In this document: one piece after another, positions 10,095-20,200 of the stretch | How the letters are laid out: each line of letters starts with the position of its first letter | Position numbering within the stretch: the first letter of the stretch is position 1 | Assembly (NCBI GenBank): GCA_958450365.1 | Contig: CAUEEP010000932.1 | Coordinates: 2,058,501-2,122,500 of the forward strand | Origin: Mesorhabditis belari | Taxonomy: Eukaryota; Nematoda; Chromadorea; Rhabditida; Rhabditidae | Direction of reading: 5' to 3' | DNA length: 64,000 nt | Made by a program: the position numbers and the translations under genes | The notes under the pieces: model-generated | Seen by the model: the letters and a program-made list of their open reading frames with translations, nothing else | Told to the model about the DNA's origin: nothing | Databases searched by the model: none

Positions 10095-10302
10095 TTTGTG
10101 TTTTAAGCATTTGCAGCATTTTATACGCGCAGAAAAAAAGAGCAAGATTTATTCTGTTTTAGCAAAGCAAAAAGAGCTCTGTTTTACTATTGCGCTATTT
10201 TTGCTATTGCGCTGTTTTGATAGTTGCGCTGTTTTGACCGGCGTAGTTTTGAGCCGCACTGTTTTGAGCGACGCTGTTCTGATCGCGCTGTTTTGATTAC
10301 CT

Positions 10303-11153
10303 CCGCTTTTTCTTAGTAGGTGTTCTTGCTTTCTTAGTAGGTGTTCTTACTTTTTCACATGTAAGAGTCACAAGCAGAATTGGCAAAAAAGCCGAATTTC
10401 TGGCCCTAGCCAAGTCAAAACGTATACCATACCGTTTATAGTCAAAAATGAAATGACGATGATTAAATTTTCCTTGTAGTTCTCAAATCTTGAAAGAATT
10501 TGTGAGCGTTGTTGCGGCGCGATAGTCGGCTCGAGATGACCTGTTTTAGGTGTCATAACTTGTCCGATCAAATCCGATCGGTTCACCTGGGACCACTGAA
10601 TTTATCATGGCTCTATGGAGTTATAAAAACAACAAACCTAGCAATAATTCAGGAAAAATAAATCTAATGTATCGTATTTAAAAATGGAATTTACAAAAGA
10701 GATCTTTGACGGCAATTATAGTCGTACTGGGAAAGTGTTGATAAAACGACTTCTTTTTGAACCGTAACCTATAATTTGAATTTGAGAAACAAGCAGGATA
10801 TTTTTCTTGAATTTTTTTCCTAGCAACCAATGACGGTTATTCTTTTGCACTCAAGTCAACACTTAAAGGCAAGAGTTTAAAAAAAAATCAAAAAGTCAAA
10901 AAGTCTGCGAGCGAGCAACATACGCCTAAAACTTCTAGTTCTACTTCGAGATACAAGAAGTATTTTACCTGTAACAAAATCATCTTCCTGGTCGCTATGG
11001 ATTGATGAACTCCTTGTGCTTGACAAGTTGCTTCTGCGTCTGTGGGTGTTTTGTCAAAGAGCACTTATTAGGTTGTCCCATAAAAAACGAGAGATTTTGA
11101 ATTTCATTTATTTTCAACACATAAAAACAACGGAGAGTCAGAATTACATTATA
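10303..11153. other. No gene recognised; possible mariner end at about 11069
   Basis: The minus-strand frame 10368-10586 (72 codons) has no domain I recognise. TTAGGTTGTCCCATAAAAAA near 11069 resembles a mariner terminal repeat of the TTAGGTTG type; no partner end is seen before the Tc1-like element begins. The rest is AT-rich. Confidence 0.35.
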
Positions 11154-11155
11154 TA

Positions 11156-12806
11156 CAGTCATGGACAAAAGTATTGCGACAAAACCCAATAATTTAGTTT
11201 CTCTCATTTTTCTCGAAAACTAAAACAGCTAGACTTTTTTCACTATTAACGAAATTTGTAGCCCTAGTCTTGCTCTAAATGCTTGGCAAATTTCAAATCG
11301 ACTGGGCGTTCTCAAAAAAAGTTATAAGTATTTAATCGAGAAGACCCAACTTTTTCGATGGACAAAAGTATTGCGGCAAACTTATTTTTCCACGTTAACT
11401 TTCTTTTCCTTTTTTGTCAAAATTAATTTTTGCTATTTTTCTATTTTAGATGCCATACTGAAATACCCCGATAAAAAAACGCATCGTGGAAGAGAGAGAG
11501 AAGGGACGAAAAGTGGTCGAGATTGCCGCCGAAGTCAAAGTCAATCGAGCCACTGTTTATCGAATTTTTGAAAGAGAAAAGACACAAGGAAATATTTCGA
11601 GGGCTGGAAAAAGTGGCCGTCAACCAAAAAGCACACCACGAGAAGATAGATTAATGGCCAAGTACCGTCGGGAGGAGCCAAACCAATCAGCTTCCGATGT
11701 CGTCCACTATGCCAATACAGCACTTGGACTCAATATCAGCCCGAAAACGGTTGGTCGACGTTTGAAAAGTGCCGGATTATTTGCCAGAAGGCCTGCCAAG
11801 AAGCCATTGCTGGTCGCCCGTCACCGAAAGCTACGCCTGACTTTTTCTCAGAAGTGCAAACACTGGAAAAGTGACGATTGGGCCAAAGTGCTGTGGAGTG
11901 ATGAGACAAAGATCAACCTTTTCAACTCAGATGGTGGTACTTGGATCCGAAGACCAAAGAATCAACGATATAGAGACCAGTTCATTCGTCCAACAGTGAA
12001 ATTCAACGGTGGAAACCTAATGGTTTGGGGTTAGGAATTTAATTTCTTGATTCTAACAGTTCGCTTCTTTTTCAGGATCGATGTCTCGTGATTTCGTTGG
12101 TCCATTAGTCCGAATCCAGAACAACCTGGATGCTCTCCAGTATAGGAACATCCTCTAACAGCACATGCTACCATTTGCGACAACAAATATGCCAGGAGGA
12201 TGGCTATTTCAACAAGACGGAGACCCAAAACACACTTCGAAATTGATGATGGGACCGACTCGTCGACTTCCCGATGGGCGGAAAGTTTGCCTTCCCGGCT
12301 GGTTCTCGCTCAATGGAGTTAAACTGATGCGAACACCCCTTTAACCGCCGGATATTTCACCGGTTGAACATTTATGGGCGCATGTGAAGCGACAACTGAA
12401 GGGAAGAAAGTTCAAAGATCGGGACCGTCTCTGGGCCGAAGTGCAACGGTTTTGGAAGGCGATCCCGGCAGTCACGCTGATGAATTTGGTTTATTCCCTT
12501 CCCAGAAGACTTAATCAGATTAGAATTGCGAATGGGGGCGCAACCAAATATTGATCTGTTGGTTTTTTGTTAAAAAATAAATTTGTCGCAATACTTTTGT
12601 CCATCGAAAAAGTTGGGTCTTCTCGATTAAATTCTTATAACTTTCTTTCAGAACGCCCAGTCGATTTGAAATTTGCCAAGCATTTAGAGCAAGACTAGGG
12701 CTACAAATTTTGTTACTAGTGAAAAAAGTCTAGCTGTTTTAGTTTTCGAGAAAAATGAGGAAAACTAAATTATTGGCTTTTGTCGCAATACTTTTGTCCA
12801 TGACTG
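11156..12806 (+). mobile_element. Complete Tc1-like transposon with long IR/DR ends
   Basis: The element is 1651 bp and flanked by TA (11154-11155, 12807-12808). Its inverted repeats are about 225 bp (11156-11380 and 12583-12806). Each arm carries the motif ATGGACAAAAGTATTGCG near its outer and inner end, the IR/DR arrangement known from Tc1 relatives such as Sleeping Beauty, where each copy is a transposase site. The transposase inside has one intron and two stops, so the copy is complete in structure but inactive unless helped in trans. Confidence 0.9.
11486..12554 (+). pseudogene. Tc1-like DDE transposase, two premature stops
   Basis: Exon 1 runs to 12029, intron 12030-12075 (46 nt, TTTTTCAG end), exon 2 from 12076 to the TGA at 12552. 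The N-terminal helix-turn-helix reads AAEVKVNRATVYRIF; a second DNA-binding segment follows (PREDRL, then SPKTVGRRLKSAGL). The catalytic triad is visible: D in VLWSDETKI, D in FQQDGDPKHTS and E in PPDISPVEHLW. In-frame TAA codons at 12156-12158 and 12342-12344 break exon 2; the second sits where relatives usually have Gln before the PD motif. No clear ATG is in frame: a TGA lies upstream and the first open codon is GTG at 11486. The 5' end is therefore damaged, or an upstream ATG at 11450 needs a frameshift. Confidence 0.9.
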
Positions 12807-13095
12807 TATTTTTCAGATGAATTTATAACTTTTCTCCAACGTTTGAGTAGCTTGCCAATCCCTCGTCGTCGTTTTATCCGTCTTCGAGTTTGCTCTCATC
12901 TTTGAACTTTTTACCACGTAAGAAATCCTTTAGCGACAAGAATAAGTGATAGTCTGGAATTTTCAAAGAGAAGGCAAAACATGACTCCAATTACGTTCGC
13001 ATTGCTTTGCTTCGGGCATTTTCCTCGCCTTTAGTCCTCCAATCATTCAAATACATTATAACTTACAAATAACTTTTGCTAAACAAAAGAAATCG
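12807..13095. repeat. F-box upstream module B of copy D
   Basis: Positions 12950-13095 repeat the block before the F-box start codons (AGAGAAGGCAAAACATGACTC, then CTCCAATCATTCAAATACAT), ending 10-20 bases before the ATG at 13096. It is conserved between copies although non-coding, so it may be a promoter or 5' UTR, or simply part of the duplicated unit. Confidence 0.55.
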
Positions 13096-14073
13096 ATGAC
13101 TTTTCAAAGCTTCCCTTCTTTGCCGTTTCTTCTCAAAACACGGGTTCTGCATAAATTGACGGTGTTAAAGGCACTTCAATTGCTGAAGGTGAATCACGAT
13201 CTGCGCTCATTTTGCGGGCCAATCTCGTCAAATTTCGAACGTCTTGTGGTGCGGCTGTACAACGCGAAAATAGATGAGGATAACGGAGGAATTATGGCAA
13301 GTGGGATTGGCATTCATATGTCATATCAAGGAGATAACTTTCGGCTTGCTTTCGAGAGTTACGGGCCCTTGTCCGGAAGCGGTATGACCGTGCGAGTGAA
13401 TCCCCTTCACGGGCGACTTTTTCGAAAGCTCGCACATTTCGCGAATTTGGAAATACACTGTTTGGATAGATACAATACGAGTGCCCTAAAATTTGATGTC
13501 CAGAAGTTTTTGCCACTCAATAAGGCTTTGGAACACGTAGGCTTCGTATTCTATGGAGGATCAAGCGTCACTCGCTCGCTTCTCTCAATGTATAATGCGA
13601 TCGAAGTGTGCAAAATGGTGACAATCTTTTTTCCACGTGGCAATCGTGATGTTTCTGGTGATGTTAATCGTGAAGTTCTGCGATTTATGGAGAATCGCTG
13701 GGCACTCTGTGAGCGTCTCTATTTGCACTCTCTTCCCTTTGAACTGATCAAAGAACATCTTTCGTTAATGAAAGAAAATGTGCAGCTCATGCTATTGCAC
13801 GATAATTGGGAGAGTTTCGTGGATTGTGTGAAATTCTTCGTGAGGAGCAATCGTTTCAATGCTTATCTTCACATTGAACTCTGTGCGGGTGGAGTGACAA
13901 GGGGGGGGGGGGTCCGAGATATGAGCAACTCACCTCTATCTTCCTTCAGGCTCACATTCCGCTTGTTAAGAAGGAAGTATTTGAGGTGGGTTGGGACGAG
14001 ATCCTTTACTTTCATCGCCCTCCACTCGCTTTTCAGTATCAAATTTACAAATTCGCCACACAGCATCAATTAA
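13096..14073 (+). pseudogene. F-box protein, family copy D (poly-G frameshift)
   Basis: Codons 1-269 follow the family: F-box at about 4-40, then IDEDNGG, VNPLHGRLFRKLAHFANLEI, NKALEHVGF, NREVLRFMENRWALCE and HDNWESFVDCVKFF. At 13901-13912 a run of 12 G replaces the 6-7 G of relatives and shifts the frame, so the last 50 codons (MSNSPLSS onward) are out of frame; the third frame would continue the family C terminus. Slightly shortened after LRSF compared with other copies. Either a recent pseudogene or a sequencing or assembly error in the homopolymer. Resequencing this tract would decide whether copy D is intact. Confidence 0.8.
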
Positions 14074-14380
14074 AAAAAAAGTTTTTTTTTGATTACCAGG
14101 TTGTGTAATTTCATGTTATTTTTCTCATTCTCTCAGGTTTTCCCTTTCAACCTTTGCTGATTATCTTACGATTTAACATCTAGATTAGGTAGTTTATTCG
14201 CTGCTAAATGTTTGCCTCTTTAGAGATAAATGTGTTTATATGTGACGAATAAATACTGTGGAATACAATGAAATGTTGCACTATTGGTATAATATATCAA
14301 ACTCTCCTTAAAGAGTGTCAACTTAGCTCCAAAAAAAGTCTGATCAGCTCGATTTTTTTAGAGAATTGACGACTAATGGC
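14074..14380. repeat. F-box downstream module A (copy D)
   Basis: The conserved 3' flank: TTTCTCATT..CTCAGG, then CTTACGATTTAACATCTAGA, then TGACGAATAAATACTG with the AATAAA at about 14247. It continues to about 14330. Confidence 0.6.
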
Positions 14381-14732
14381 TAATGGCTGCGCGAGATTTC
14401 AAATTTTCGCTTTTCGAGCCAAATGAAGAGGCCTTTGTGGATATGAATATGACATAGCCATGACGCATAGACTCTTGCTGCATGAAGTTTCCTAAGACAC
14501 AAGATGGTGGGCCCGAGATTTTCCAAAGTATTTCCAAAGTTCACAGCGATGTTACCAGTTCTCATCTCGGTTCCCTCGATAAACTCTGGACCACCGAATT
14601 CGTGCATTGTTCGTGGTTATTGGACTAGTTTATTATGCGCCACGATGTCCGTGATGCCTCGGGTAAAGCATAAAGTAGCATAAATCAATCGATGAAGGTG
14701 TAAATTCGATAGTGAAAAAATGATGAAAGTAG
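14380..14732 (-). repeat. Fragments of an unrecognised spliced gene
   Basis: A minus-strand frame (14607-14380) reads HEFGGPEFIEGTEMRTGN and continues with LGPTILCLRKLHAAR. A related short piece (EFIKG..MRTG followed by a GTAAAA donor) occurs near 36330-36285 (-). The sequence at 14615-14660 recurs inverted at 29135-29190. I do not recognise the protein. Confidence 0.35.
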
Positions 14733-14990
14733 TCTAAGATAGAAGATGCAGTGTTTTCAGTCAGCCAAGTCTCACAAAAGGCACAAACATCGTAAGAGAG
14801 CTCTGGACAAAAATTGCACGCAACTAAGAGGTTTTTGTGAAATGACTGAGTGAACATTTGCAAAGAGAAACGAAACAGACGTTACGGGGGAGATGAGCTT
14901 ATCCTAGCGTGGGCGAGTCGATTTCTAGAGGGAGTAGAAAATAGTAGATGAAATCTTGTTTATTCCATTGACGAATAGAAAAAATGAAAC
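14733..14990 (-). pseudogene. Non-LTR retrotransposon 5' fragment (endonuclease start)
   Basis: The minus-strand frame from 14863 reads SYDVCAFCETWLTENTASSI, containing the ETWL motif of the apurinic-like endonuclease of CR1/Jockey-type elements. It is the inverted counterpart of 22560-22800, and the match breaks sharply at 14732/22801. It belongs to the outer arm of the large inverted duplication. Confidence 0.65.
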
Positions 14991-15756
14991 AACGGAGTCA
15001 AGAGTTGAAGCAGAGTCGTATGCCGAGTTGTGGCCGCATCAAGACGTTCATCAAAACAGTTTTTCGAAGTCTTCTTGAACATCTAGTAGCTTTTGAGCAA
15101 CACAGCATTTTCCATACCTCCTTTCTCATGTTTTGATACTCGTTTGGCTTTTCTTTTCACTTTATAGACTTTTGTCGACCCAATCAAATCTGCCACAGTC
15201 TGCCACAATCAGATATGTTAATAGCGGTCTTTCAAGTTTTTCTTGGCGGCAAACAATTCAACAAGGCTTATGATTAGGAAATTTGGTCAAGTACAATAAC
15301 TTGTTAGAGTTTTAAAGCGAGAACATTTCTGACTCTAACTCTAACTCTAAAACCTGCTCCCGTCACCGTTGGAGCAACCAAGAAGGTTCGTGTACTTGTC
15401 TCTTAGGTCAGATTTTCAACTCTTCGCTAATTCAATAAATTAATAGTTAAAAGGTAGCTAAAATGTTTCCCCATCTCAGCTGAGCCTGAGTACGGTAGCT
15501 GAAATATCAAATAATTTGCATATCTTTATGGAAAGTATAGTATCCGTTTTCCTTTCCTTTTCTGCTTCGAATCCATGTTGATTTTGTCTGTGGTGAATTT
15601 TCACACTCTTATTGATTCTGAGACCAGATGTGAAGTTTTCAAAGAGAAGGCAAAATAGGATCCCAATTACGTTTGCGCTGTTTGCTTCGGGCATTTTCCT
15701 CGCCCTTAGTTCTCCAATCATCCAAATGCATAACTTTTTGGCCAATAAAACAATTG

Positions 15757-16760
15757 ATGTCTTTCCAAAGTTTCCCTTCTTTGCCGACCCTTCTCAAAAC
15801 ACGGATTCTGCATAAATTGAAGGTGTTTGAGGCACTTCAATTGCTGAAAGTGAGTCACGATCTGCGCTCATTCGTCCTATTTCGCGGGCCAATCTCGTCA
15901 AATTTCTGGTCTATCAAAGTGATCCTGTTTAACGCAAAAATAGATGGGGACAACGGACGAATTGTGGCAAGTAAGATTGGCATTCATATGTCATATCAAG
16001 GAGATAACTTTCGGCTTTCTTTCGTGAGCTACGGGCTCTTGTCCGGAAGCGGTATGATCGTGCGGGTGAATCCCCTTCAGAGGCGCCTTTTGCGAAAGCT
16101 CGCACATTTCGCGCATTTGGAAATATACTGTTTTCGTGAAAATAGTTCCCCAAAATTTGATGTCCAGAGGTTTTTGCCGATTAATCAGGGAAAGCCTTTG
16201 GACCACGTAAGCTTCGGATTCAATAGAGATTCAAACGTCACTCGCTCGCTTCGCTCAAGGTATAATGCGATCCAAATGTGCAAAAAAGTGACAATCCATT
16301 TTCGACCTGGCAGCTGTGATGTTTCTGGTGACTTTAATCGTGAGTTTCTGCGACTCTTGGAGAATCTCTGGACGCTCTGTGAATGTCTCTTTTGGACATT
16401 CACTATCTTCCTTTTGACCTTTTCAAAGAACATCTCCCGTTAATCAAAGAAAATGTGCAGCTCAGACTATTGTCCGATGATTGGGAGAATTTCGTGGATT
16501 TTGTTAGATTCTTCCTGAGGAGCAATCGTTTCAACGCTTATCTTTGCATTTATTTCGATGGGGGTCAAGTGAGGAGGGGGGATCCGAGATACGAGCAACT
16601 CACTTCTATATTTCTTCAGGCTCACATTCCGCTTGTTAAGAAGGAAGTATTTGAGGTGGAACGCGAGATTCTTTACTTTCATCGGCCTCCCCATGCTTTT
16701 CGTTATCAAATTGTTATCACAAACAAAATTTTGTGTACTCTAGAGAAATTGTTTTTGTGA
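15757..16760 (+). pseudogene. F-box protein, family copy E (one frameshift)
   Basis: The frame opens at ATG 15757 (MSFQSFPSLP) and follows the family through the F-box, DGDNGRIVAS, SYQGDNFRLSF, RLLRKLAHFAHLEI and DVSGDFNREFLRL. Near 16385-16395 an indel moves the reading to the next frame, which then carries the C-terminal half to the TGA at 16758 (LPFDLFKEHL, SDDWENFVDFVRFF, QAHIPLVKKEV, CTLEKLFL). Only one lesion separates it from a full protein of about 333 residues. It is the mirror partner of copy G and forms, with G and H, a subfamily sharing SYQGDNFRLSF and ENLWTLCECL. Confidence 0.8.
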
Positions 16761-17345
16761 TTGTCAAGTTGTCCAATTTCATGATATATCTCTCATTTTC
16801 TTAAGTTTCTCATTTCAGCCTTTTCTGATTACTACTTGACGGCTAGATCCTTAAAGTCTATTGACTGAAAAGAAATGTGATTCTTAGGGCGAATATGTGA
16901 GGAATCAATAAATGACGCTTGATTTCCTTACTTCCAAACAATTTTTTTCACAAATTCTGACTAGATTCTTGAAATCACAATGGTTTTTTTAGATCTCTAA
17001 CCGAAAAAAAGTGATGGGTCCAAGCCTTGAAAAAACCAATTTCCCATTTCAAACCGGGTTCTCAGCTCTAGAAAACGCAAAGGACTAGCCACAACCGATT
17101 TTCAATTTTTTAATCGGGATATTGAAATAAAACACCGTTTCTATACTTCTATCGAGGATAGTTGAAATTTTAAACGATCCTCGGGGAGCCTCAGGGAGGC
17201 CCTCCAAAACGTGGTGGTAAATCGCGTCAAACATCTTGATCAAGTTAACGTTGTAGTTGATTGTAGGTTGCGGCAGAGGAGAAAGAGGTTACGGATGGAG
17301 CGGATCTTGTTGAGAACGGCGTCTATCCATTTCAAATGTAGGTAA
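16761..17345. repeat. Module A plus inner arm sequence
   Basis: The conserved F-box 3' flank (to about 16920) is followed by 400 bp of non-coding sequence (landmarks ATATTGAAATAAAACACCG and CCTCGGGGAGCCTCAGG), all of it mirrored at 18360-18880. No gene. Confidence 0.6.
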
Positions 17346-17440
17346 CGTGACGTTTCTGGTGACGTTAATCGTGAAATTCTGCGATTTATGGAAAATCGCT
17401 GGGCGCTCTGTGAGCGTCTCTGTTTGCAATTTCTTGCCTC
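17345..17440 (+). pseudogene. F-box family micro-fragment, copy F
   Basis: About 95 bases match the family segment DVSGDVNREILRFMENRW, then ALCE, in frame. They lie inside the spacer of the inverted duplication, with no family sequence on either side. A relic. Confidence 0.75.
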
Positions 17441-17459
17441 AACCTACTCAACTAACACC

Positions 17460-17776
17460 TCGAAATTGGATAAACTCACCTAGCTACCAAATTTCTCCAA
17501 TGTGAGTACTGTAACTTTATTCACATTATCTAATTGCGCAGAAATTTTCCTTCTCGATCCCTTCTTAAAGCTAAGAGACCACGGCTATAAATTTCTGCAG
17601 CGAAACGAACGGACTACGGTAACTGTACCGAATTTTAGGACTACGCTAACCAGGGATATTGAGACGAAAAGAAATACATTAGCTGTTCCTTTGAACAGTG
17701 GCCTGGGTGCAGTAACCCAGCCAGTGAATGAACAGTTGTAGGCAGACTAAAAGACGTAGGAGCCAAGTATACCTAT
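17460..17776 (+). repeat. Repeat C copy with shared open frame
   Basis: An open frame (17502-17741) reads LRDHGYKFLQRNERTTVTVP and then NFRTTLTRDIETKRNTLA, nearly the same as 45500-45919 (-). It ends in the terminal sequence of the pack-type elements (GTCAGTGAATGAACAGTTGT-like at about 17722). The frame is kept in two copies, which hints at a formerly coding element, but no domain is recognised. Confidence 0.5.
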
Positions 17777-18350
17777 ATTTGATCCATAACTATTTCTGGG
17801 TTAAAGATCTAAAAAACCGATCTCGATTCCTTCTTAAAGCTAAGAAACCACGGGTATAAATTTCTGCAGCGAAACGAGCCGGCTACGGTAGCTTTACCGA
17901 ATCTTAGGACCACGCTAATCCGAGAAATTGAGACAAATTATCGAATTTCGCTGAAATTAAAGAAAGCACCCCTCATTTTCACACTCTTATTGATTCTGAG
18001 ACCAGGTGTGAAATTTTCAAACCGAAGGCAAAATGTCAATCCAATGCTTTGTATGAGTCATGTACACGTCCATTCTCGAAGTGAACACTTTGTCCTTACA
18101 AAAAGAACAAAAACGCCATATGTATGTGTAATTTCATGGTGAAAGGAATCGGTGGAAATGGCAGAGAAAAGGGAAAAGGATTGAATATAGCAATAATGTA
18201 ACATTTCATTGTATTGTACAATATTTATTCGTCTAATATATCATTTTTTTTGTCTTAAAAAGGCAAACATTTCGCAGCGAATCTAGATCTTAAATCGTAA
18301 GAGAATCAGAAAAAGTTGAAATGAAAAACCTGCGAAAATGAGGCTTCAAC
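17777..18350. repeat. Spacer of the inverted duplication
   Basis: A second partial repeat C copy (17820-17935), an F-box upstream module B piece without a gene (17985-18060, GAGACCAGGTGTGAAATTTTC), a repeat E edge (18090-18180) and a module A piece (18185-18330). No intact gene. Confidence 0.5.
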
Positions 18351-18887
18351 CGTTACCTCTTTCTCCTCTGCCGCCACCTCCAATCAACTACAACGTTGAC
18401 CTGGTCAAGATTTTGACGCGATTTATCACCAGGTTTTGGAGGGACTCCCTGAGGCTCCCTGAGGATCGTTTAAAATTTCTACTATCCTCGATAGAAGTAT
18501 AAAAAAGGTGTTTTATTTCAATGTCCCGATTCAAAAGGTGAAAATCGTTTGTGGCTCGTCCTTACCGTTTCTAGACCTGAGAACCCGGTTTGCAATGGAA
18601 ACTCGGGTTTTTCGTGGTTTAGAGCGATAACTTTTTTAGGGTTAGATATCTAAAAAAACCATTGTGATTTCAAGAATCTAGTCAGTATTTGGGAAAAAAT
18701 TGTTTGGAAGTAAGGAAATGAAGCGTCATTTATTTATTCGTCACATTCGTCACATTCGCCCTAAGAATCACATTTTTTTGCAGTCAATAGACTTTAAGGA
18801 TCTAGCCGTCAAGTAGTAATCAGAAAAGGCCGAAATGAGAAACTTGAGGAAATGAGAGATATATCATGAAATTGCACAACTTGACGA

Positions 18888-19860
18888 TCACAAAAACAAT
18901 TTCTCTAGAGTACATAAACTTTTGTTTGTGATAACAATTTGATAACGAAAAGCATGGGGAGGCCGATGAAAGTAAAGGATCTCGCGATCCTCCCCAAATA
19001 CTTCCTTCTTAACAAGTGGAATGTGAGCGTGAAGAAGGATAGCAGTGAGTTGCTCGTATCAGATCCCCCGTCCTCAATCGAACCCCATAGAATTCAATGC
19101 CAAGATAAGCATTGAAACGATTGCTCCTCACGAAGAATTTCACACAATCCACGAAGTCCTCCCAATTATCGTGCAATAGTGTGAGCGAGACATTTTCTTT
19201 CATTAACGAGAGATGTTCTTTGAAAAGGTCAAAAGGAAGATAGAGGAAATCGAGACATTCACAGAGCGTCCAGAGATTCTCCATAAGTCGCAGAAAATCA
19301 CCAGAAACATCACGGCTGCCAGTTTGAAAATCGATTGTCACTTTTTTGCACATTTGGATCGCATTATACCTTGAGCGAAGCGAGCGAGTGACGTTTGAAT
19401 CTCTATTGAATCCGAAGCCTACGTGGTCCAAAGGCCTTATTAATCGGCAAAAACTTTTGGACACCAAATTTCGGGGAACTCGTCCTATTTTCACGAAATC
19501 AGTGTATTTCCAAATGCGCGAAATGTGCGAGCTTTCGCAAAAGGCGCCCCTGAAGGGATTCACCCGCACAGTCATACCGCTTCCGGACAAGAGCCCGTAG
19601 CTCACGAAAGAAAGCCGAAAGTTATCTCCTTGATATGACATATGAATGCCAATCTCACCTGCCACAATTCGTCCGTTGTCCCCATCTATTCGGGCGCCAA
19701 ACAACATCACTGCAACATGTTCGAAATTGGACGAGATTGGCCCGCAAAATAGGACGTGATTCACTTTCAGCAATTGAAGTGCCTCAGACGCCTTCAATTT
19801 ATGCAGAATCCGTGTTTTGAGAAGAGACGGCAAAGAAGGGAAGCTTTGGAAAGACATCAA
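18888..19860 (-). pseudogene. F-box protein, family copy G (several frameshifts)
   Basis: From the ATG pair at 19860/19857 the F-box is present but LRSFV is deleted (KVNHVLFCGPIS). The frame is lost after RVNP, so the middle reads as a shadow (CESSHISRIW) until PLDHVGFGFNRDSNV, where a second indel restores it. A third indel after RTGD puts the C terminus out of frame; in the right frame it would end at the TGA at 18888-18890. Mirror partner of copy E. Not translatable to a full protein. Confidence 0.8.
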
Positions 19861-20200
19861 TTTTTTTATTGGCCAAAAAGTTATGTATTTGGATGATTTG
19901 AAGGTGAGGAAAATGCCCTAAGCAAAGAGCGCAAACGTAATTGGGGTCCTATTTTGCCTTCTCTTTGAAAATTTCACATCTGGTCTCAGAATCAATAAGA
20001 GTGTGGAAATTCACCACAGACAAAATCAACATCGATTCGAAGAGGAGAAGGAAAAGCCGGAAAACGGAAAACGGATACTATACTTTAAATTTCCATAAAG
20101 ATATGCAAATTATTTCATATGTCAGCTACCGTACTCAGGCTCAACTGAGATGGGGAAACATTTTAGCTACCTTTTAACTATTAATTTATTGAATTAGTGA
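19860..20200. repeat. F-box upstream module B and repeat D
   Basis: Upstream flank of copy G: module B (19865-20010), then repeat D (TTTCCATAAAGATATGCAAA, and CTCAACTGAGATGGGG at about 20140). The same order lies before copies E and H, so the duplicated unit extends at least 340 bp upstream of the start codon. Confidence 0.6.

Larger units (their letters stand above)
8828..10302. mobile_element. Composite nest bounded by minisatellite-like inverted repeats
   Basis: The left end (8828-8907) starts GAGGTAGTCAAAACAGCGCG and is built of AAAACAGCGC-like units. The right end (about 10185-10302) is its inverted counterpart, ending CGCGCTGTTTTGATTACCTC. Nested inside are a piece with mariner-like ends (9218-9423, repeating CCGTCTAAACTTTTGGAA), a Tigger/Tc5-like fragment and a 253-bp MITE. 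At least three insertions are layered here. Confidence 0.55.
14733..17310 (+). repeat. Left arm of a large inverted duplication
   Basis: Reading outward from the centre, 17310-15430 is the reverse complement of about 18350-20200 (copy E against copy G with both flanks), and 15430-14733 is the reverse complement of about 21870-22800. Examples: TCCTCTGCCGCCACCTCCAA at 18370 against its near complement at 17265-17285; CACTGCATCTTCTATCTTAGA at 22780 against 14733-14755. The arms have diverged by substitutions and small indels, so this is not an assembly mirror artefact. Confidence 0.75.
18350..20200 (-). repeat. Right inner arm of the inverted duplication
   Basis: This is the reverse complement of 15430-17310, containing F-box copy G with its 5' and 3' flanks. 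Differences from the left arm include the GG/CC-rich indels within the gene and small deletions near 19740-19770, showing the arms have evolved apart. Confidence 0.75.

Noticed and set aside
10368..10586. 72-codon minus-strand frame as a host gene
   Set aside because: No recognisable domain, no splice sites, and it sits between transposon pieces.
15300..15360. CTAACTCTAACTCTAA run as an internal telomere repeat
   Set aside because: The nematode telomere unit is TTAGGC; this six-base unit differs, is only a few units long and belongs to dispersed repeat F.
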